Assembly (NCBI GenBank): GCA_023396615.1
Contig: JAEWVM010000246.1
Coordinates: 1 to 24,058 of the forward strand
Reading direction: 5' to 3'
Length of the DNA: 24,058 bases
From: Spirochaetota bacterium
Lineage (GTDB): Bacteria > Spirochaetota > UBA4802 > JAFGJZ01
The notes under the pieces: generated by a model
The model's input: the letters and a program-made list of their open reading frames with translations, nothing else
Told to the model about the DNA's origin: nothing
Databases searched by the model: none
Position numbers and translations under genes: made by a program
Shown: in pieces, positions 22,994 through 24,058 of the stretch
How the letters are laid out: each line of letters starts with the position of its first letter
Position numbering within the stretch: position 1 is the stretch's first letter

Positions 22994-22997
22994 TTTT

Positions 22998-23306
22998 ATG
23001 TTAGCATCATTTTCGGTCATTCCAATCGGTGAGGGCGAAGAATTAAAGGAACTGGTTGCCAAAGCAGTTTCTATCATCGATAAATCGGGTCTTCCATATA
23101 AACTAGGGGCAATGCAGACTACAGTCGAAGGTTCGCAGGAAGAAGTTCTTTCTGTAATAATGAAATGCCATAATGAAATATTAAAAGAAGCACCGAGAGT
23201 TTTAACTCACATAACCATTGACGATAGAAAAGGAGCCGAAGGAAGGCTTGAAGGAAAAGTTAACGATGTAAGAAAAATTCTTGGAGACCATATCAGCCAT
23301 GAATAA
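22998..23306 (+). CDS. thiamine-binding protein, MTH1187/YqgV (YkoF-like) family
   Basis: 102 residues from ATG 22998, which follows the Shine-Dalgarno in the hairpin and gives the family N-terminus (MLASFSVIPIGEGEELKEL); an ATG at 22950 in the same frame would make the riboswitch hairpin coding and is rejected. The ferredoxin-like fold is shown by VAKAVSIIDKSGLPYKLGAM, TTVEGSQEEVLSVIMKCHNE and RVLTHITIDDRKGAEGRLEG. MTH1187-family proteins are small, often tetrameric, and some bind thiamine. Control by a TPP riboswitch agrees with this. It is probably a carrier or a sensor of a thiamine precursor. Overlaps the next gene by 8 nt. Confidence 0.9.
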   Translation: MLASFSVIPIGEGEELKELVAKAVSIIDKSGLPYKLGAMQTTVEGSQEEVLSVIMKCHNEILKEAPRVLTHITIDDRKGAEGRLEGKVNDVRKILGDHISHE

Positions 23307-24058
23307 AAATCGAATCGGAAAACTTTCACCTGATAAAATGGAAGCCCTTATCGGGAATTCTTTCGGAAAGAAATCAAAAGATGTAATTGTCGGACCCGGC
23401 GCGGGTCTCGATGCTGCTGTTTTAAAACTTCCTGACGGTAGGGTAATGGCGATTGCCGAAGACCCGATATTTCCTGCACCAGGTCTTTCTCTTGAAACGT
23501 TCGGCTGGTTTACTGTTCATATAGGCGCCAGCGACGTTGCTGTAACCGGAATAAAGCCGCAGTTCATGACATACACTCTTCTTCTTCCTCCAGCGTTTTC
23601 CGAAGAAAATACAAAAATTATAATCGAATCAATTTCAAAAACAGCTGAAGATCTGGAAATAACAATCGTAGGCGGTCATACCGGATGGTATGGAGCAGTA
23701 ACAGTTCCGACTGTCGGAGGTGTAAGTGTCTGGGGGTTTGCTGATTCGGATAAATGGATTTCTCCCGGCGGAGCAAAAGACGGAGACAGCATTCTGATGA
23801 CAAAAGGACCTTCAATCGAAGCTTCATCACTGCTTGCGATATTAAAGAAAGATAAATTGAGAGGAGGGATATCAGATGAGAATATTGAAAAGCTTATCGG
23901 ACGTTCAAATGAGATAACAGTCGTTAAGGATGCGCTTCTGGCTTTTGAAACAGGTGAAGTCAGTGCAATGCATGATGCGACTGAAGGCGGTGTAGTCGGC
24001 GGACTATGGGAAATGGCACGTTCATCCGGTCTTCCGGTGTTTGCGGATTTTGACAGAG
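23299..24058 (+). CDS. AIR synthase-related (PurM/HypE/ThiL-fold) protein, C-terminus beyond the window
   Basis: At least 253 residues, cut by the window edge. The PurM-superfamily N-terminal domain is seen: VGPGAGLDAAVLKLPDGR (ThiL/HypE GDDAA-like strand), AIAEDPIFPAPG (acidic metal/ATP site), HIGASDVAVTGIKPQFM, VGGHTGWY, and in the second domain AMHDATEGGVVGGLWEMARS. The family comprises AIR synthase, HypE, SelD and ThiL; the arrangement is closest to the stand-alone AIR-synthase-related proteins often annotated HypE-like. Because it is co-transcribed (8-nt overlap) with a thiamine-binding protein under a TPP riboswitch, a thiamine-related kinase-like role is more likely than hydrogenase maturation, but this is inference. 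SD-like GGAG lies 11 nt before the ATG. Confidence 0.8.
   Translation, partial: MNKNRIGKLSPDKMEALIGNSFGKKSKDVIVGPGAGLDAAVLKLPDGRVMAIAEDPIFPAPGLSLETFGWFTVHIGASDVAVTGIKPQFMTYTLLLPPAFSEENTKIIIESISKTAEDLEITIVGGHTGWYGAVTVPTVGGVSVWGFADSDKWISPGGAKDGDSILMTKGPSIEASSLLAILKKDKLRGGISDENIEKLIGRSNEITVVKDALLAFETGEVSAMHDATEGGVVGGLWEMARSSGLPVFADFDR

Noticed and set aside
22950..22997. Earlier ATG for the thiamine-binding protein
   Set aside because: It would translate through the riboswitch hairpin and add residues not found at the family N-terminus.

Overview
The window is a dense, AT-rich bacterial segment (by eye roughly 35-40% G+C) with no rRNA, tRNA, CRISPR array, integrase or transposase. Exported proteins of a kind found in Gram-negative bacteria (a DUF2279-like protein, a secreted phosphoesterase), an oxygen-sensitive class III ribonucleotide reductase and a hydrogenase-type membrane complex suggest an anaerobic or facultative diderm. 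Nothing seen fixes the phylum; a spirochaete or a HEAT-repeat-rich candidate phylum would fit.

Layout. (1) 1-3372, minus strand: a 1050-residue helical-repeat protein with a degenerate nucleotidyl-cyclase-like domain, overlapping by ATGA the start of an RluA/RluD-type pseudouridine synthase whose S4 domain is interrupted by an in-frame TAA. (2) 3536-5996, plus: thiM, cobO and a DUF362 double-[4Fe-4S] protein. (3) 6054-8491: an exported DUF2279-like protein and an overlapping secreted metallophosphoesterase, meeting tail to tail a minus-strand exported protein of unknown function. (4) 8755-11778: anaerobic ribonucleotide reductase encoded in two pieces (body, and a separate 50-residue glycyl-radical peptide) plus the activase nrdG, followed by a possible pseudoknotted RNA element. 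(5) 11995-19688: an XRE regulator divergent from a six-gene hydrogenase-4-like operon (large, small, HyfB-, HyfC-, HyfE- and HyfF-like). The large subunit lacks the Ni-Fe cysteine pairs, so this is best read as an Ehr-type (energy-converting-hydrogenase-related) complex with unknown redox chemistry. (6) 19678-21318, minus: a WYL-type regulator, a GNAT acetyltransferase and a remnant of an isoprenylcysteine-type methyltransferase. (7) 21414-22815: a small secreted protein with its own promoter and a strong terminator, then an alpha/beta hydrolase. (8) 22873-24058: a TPP riboswitch whose downstream hairpin masks the ribosome binding site of an MTH1187-type thiamine-binding protein, overlapping a PurM/HypE/ThiL-like kinase-fold gene that leaves the window.

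Together the genes suggest anaerobic nucleotide synthesis, a proton- or sodium-linked membrane redox complex under local XRE control, and cofactor salvage (thiamine, cobalamin). The most promising points are the Ni-Fe-less complex with its matching loss of one ferredoxin cluster, the 30-bp-phased operator between it and the XRE gene, the split glycyl-radical reductase, the possible pseudoknot after nrdG, and the TPP-controlled gene pair.
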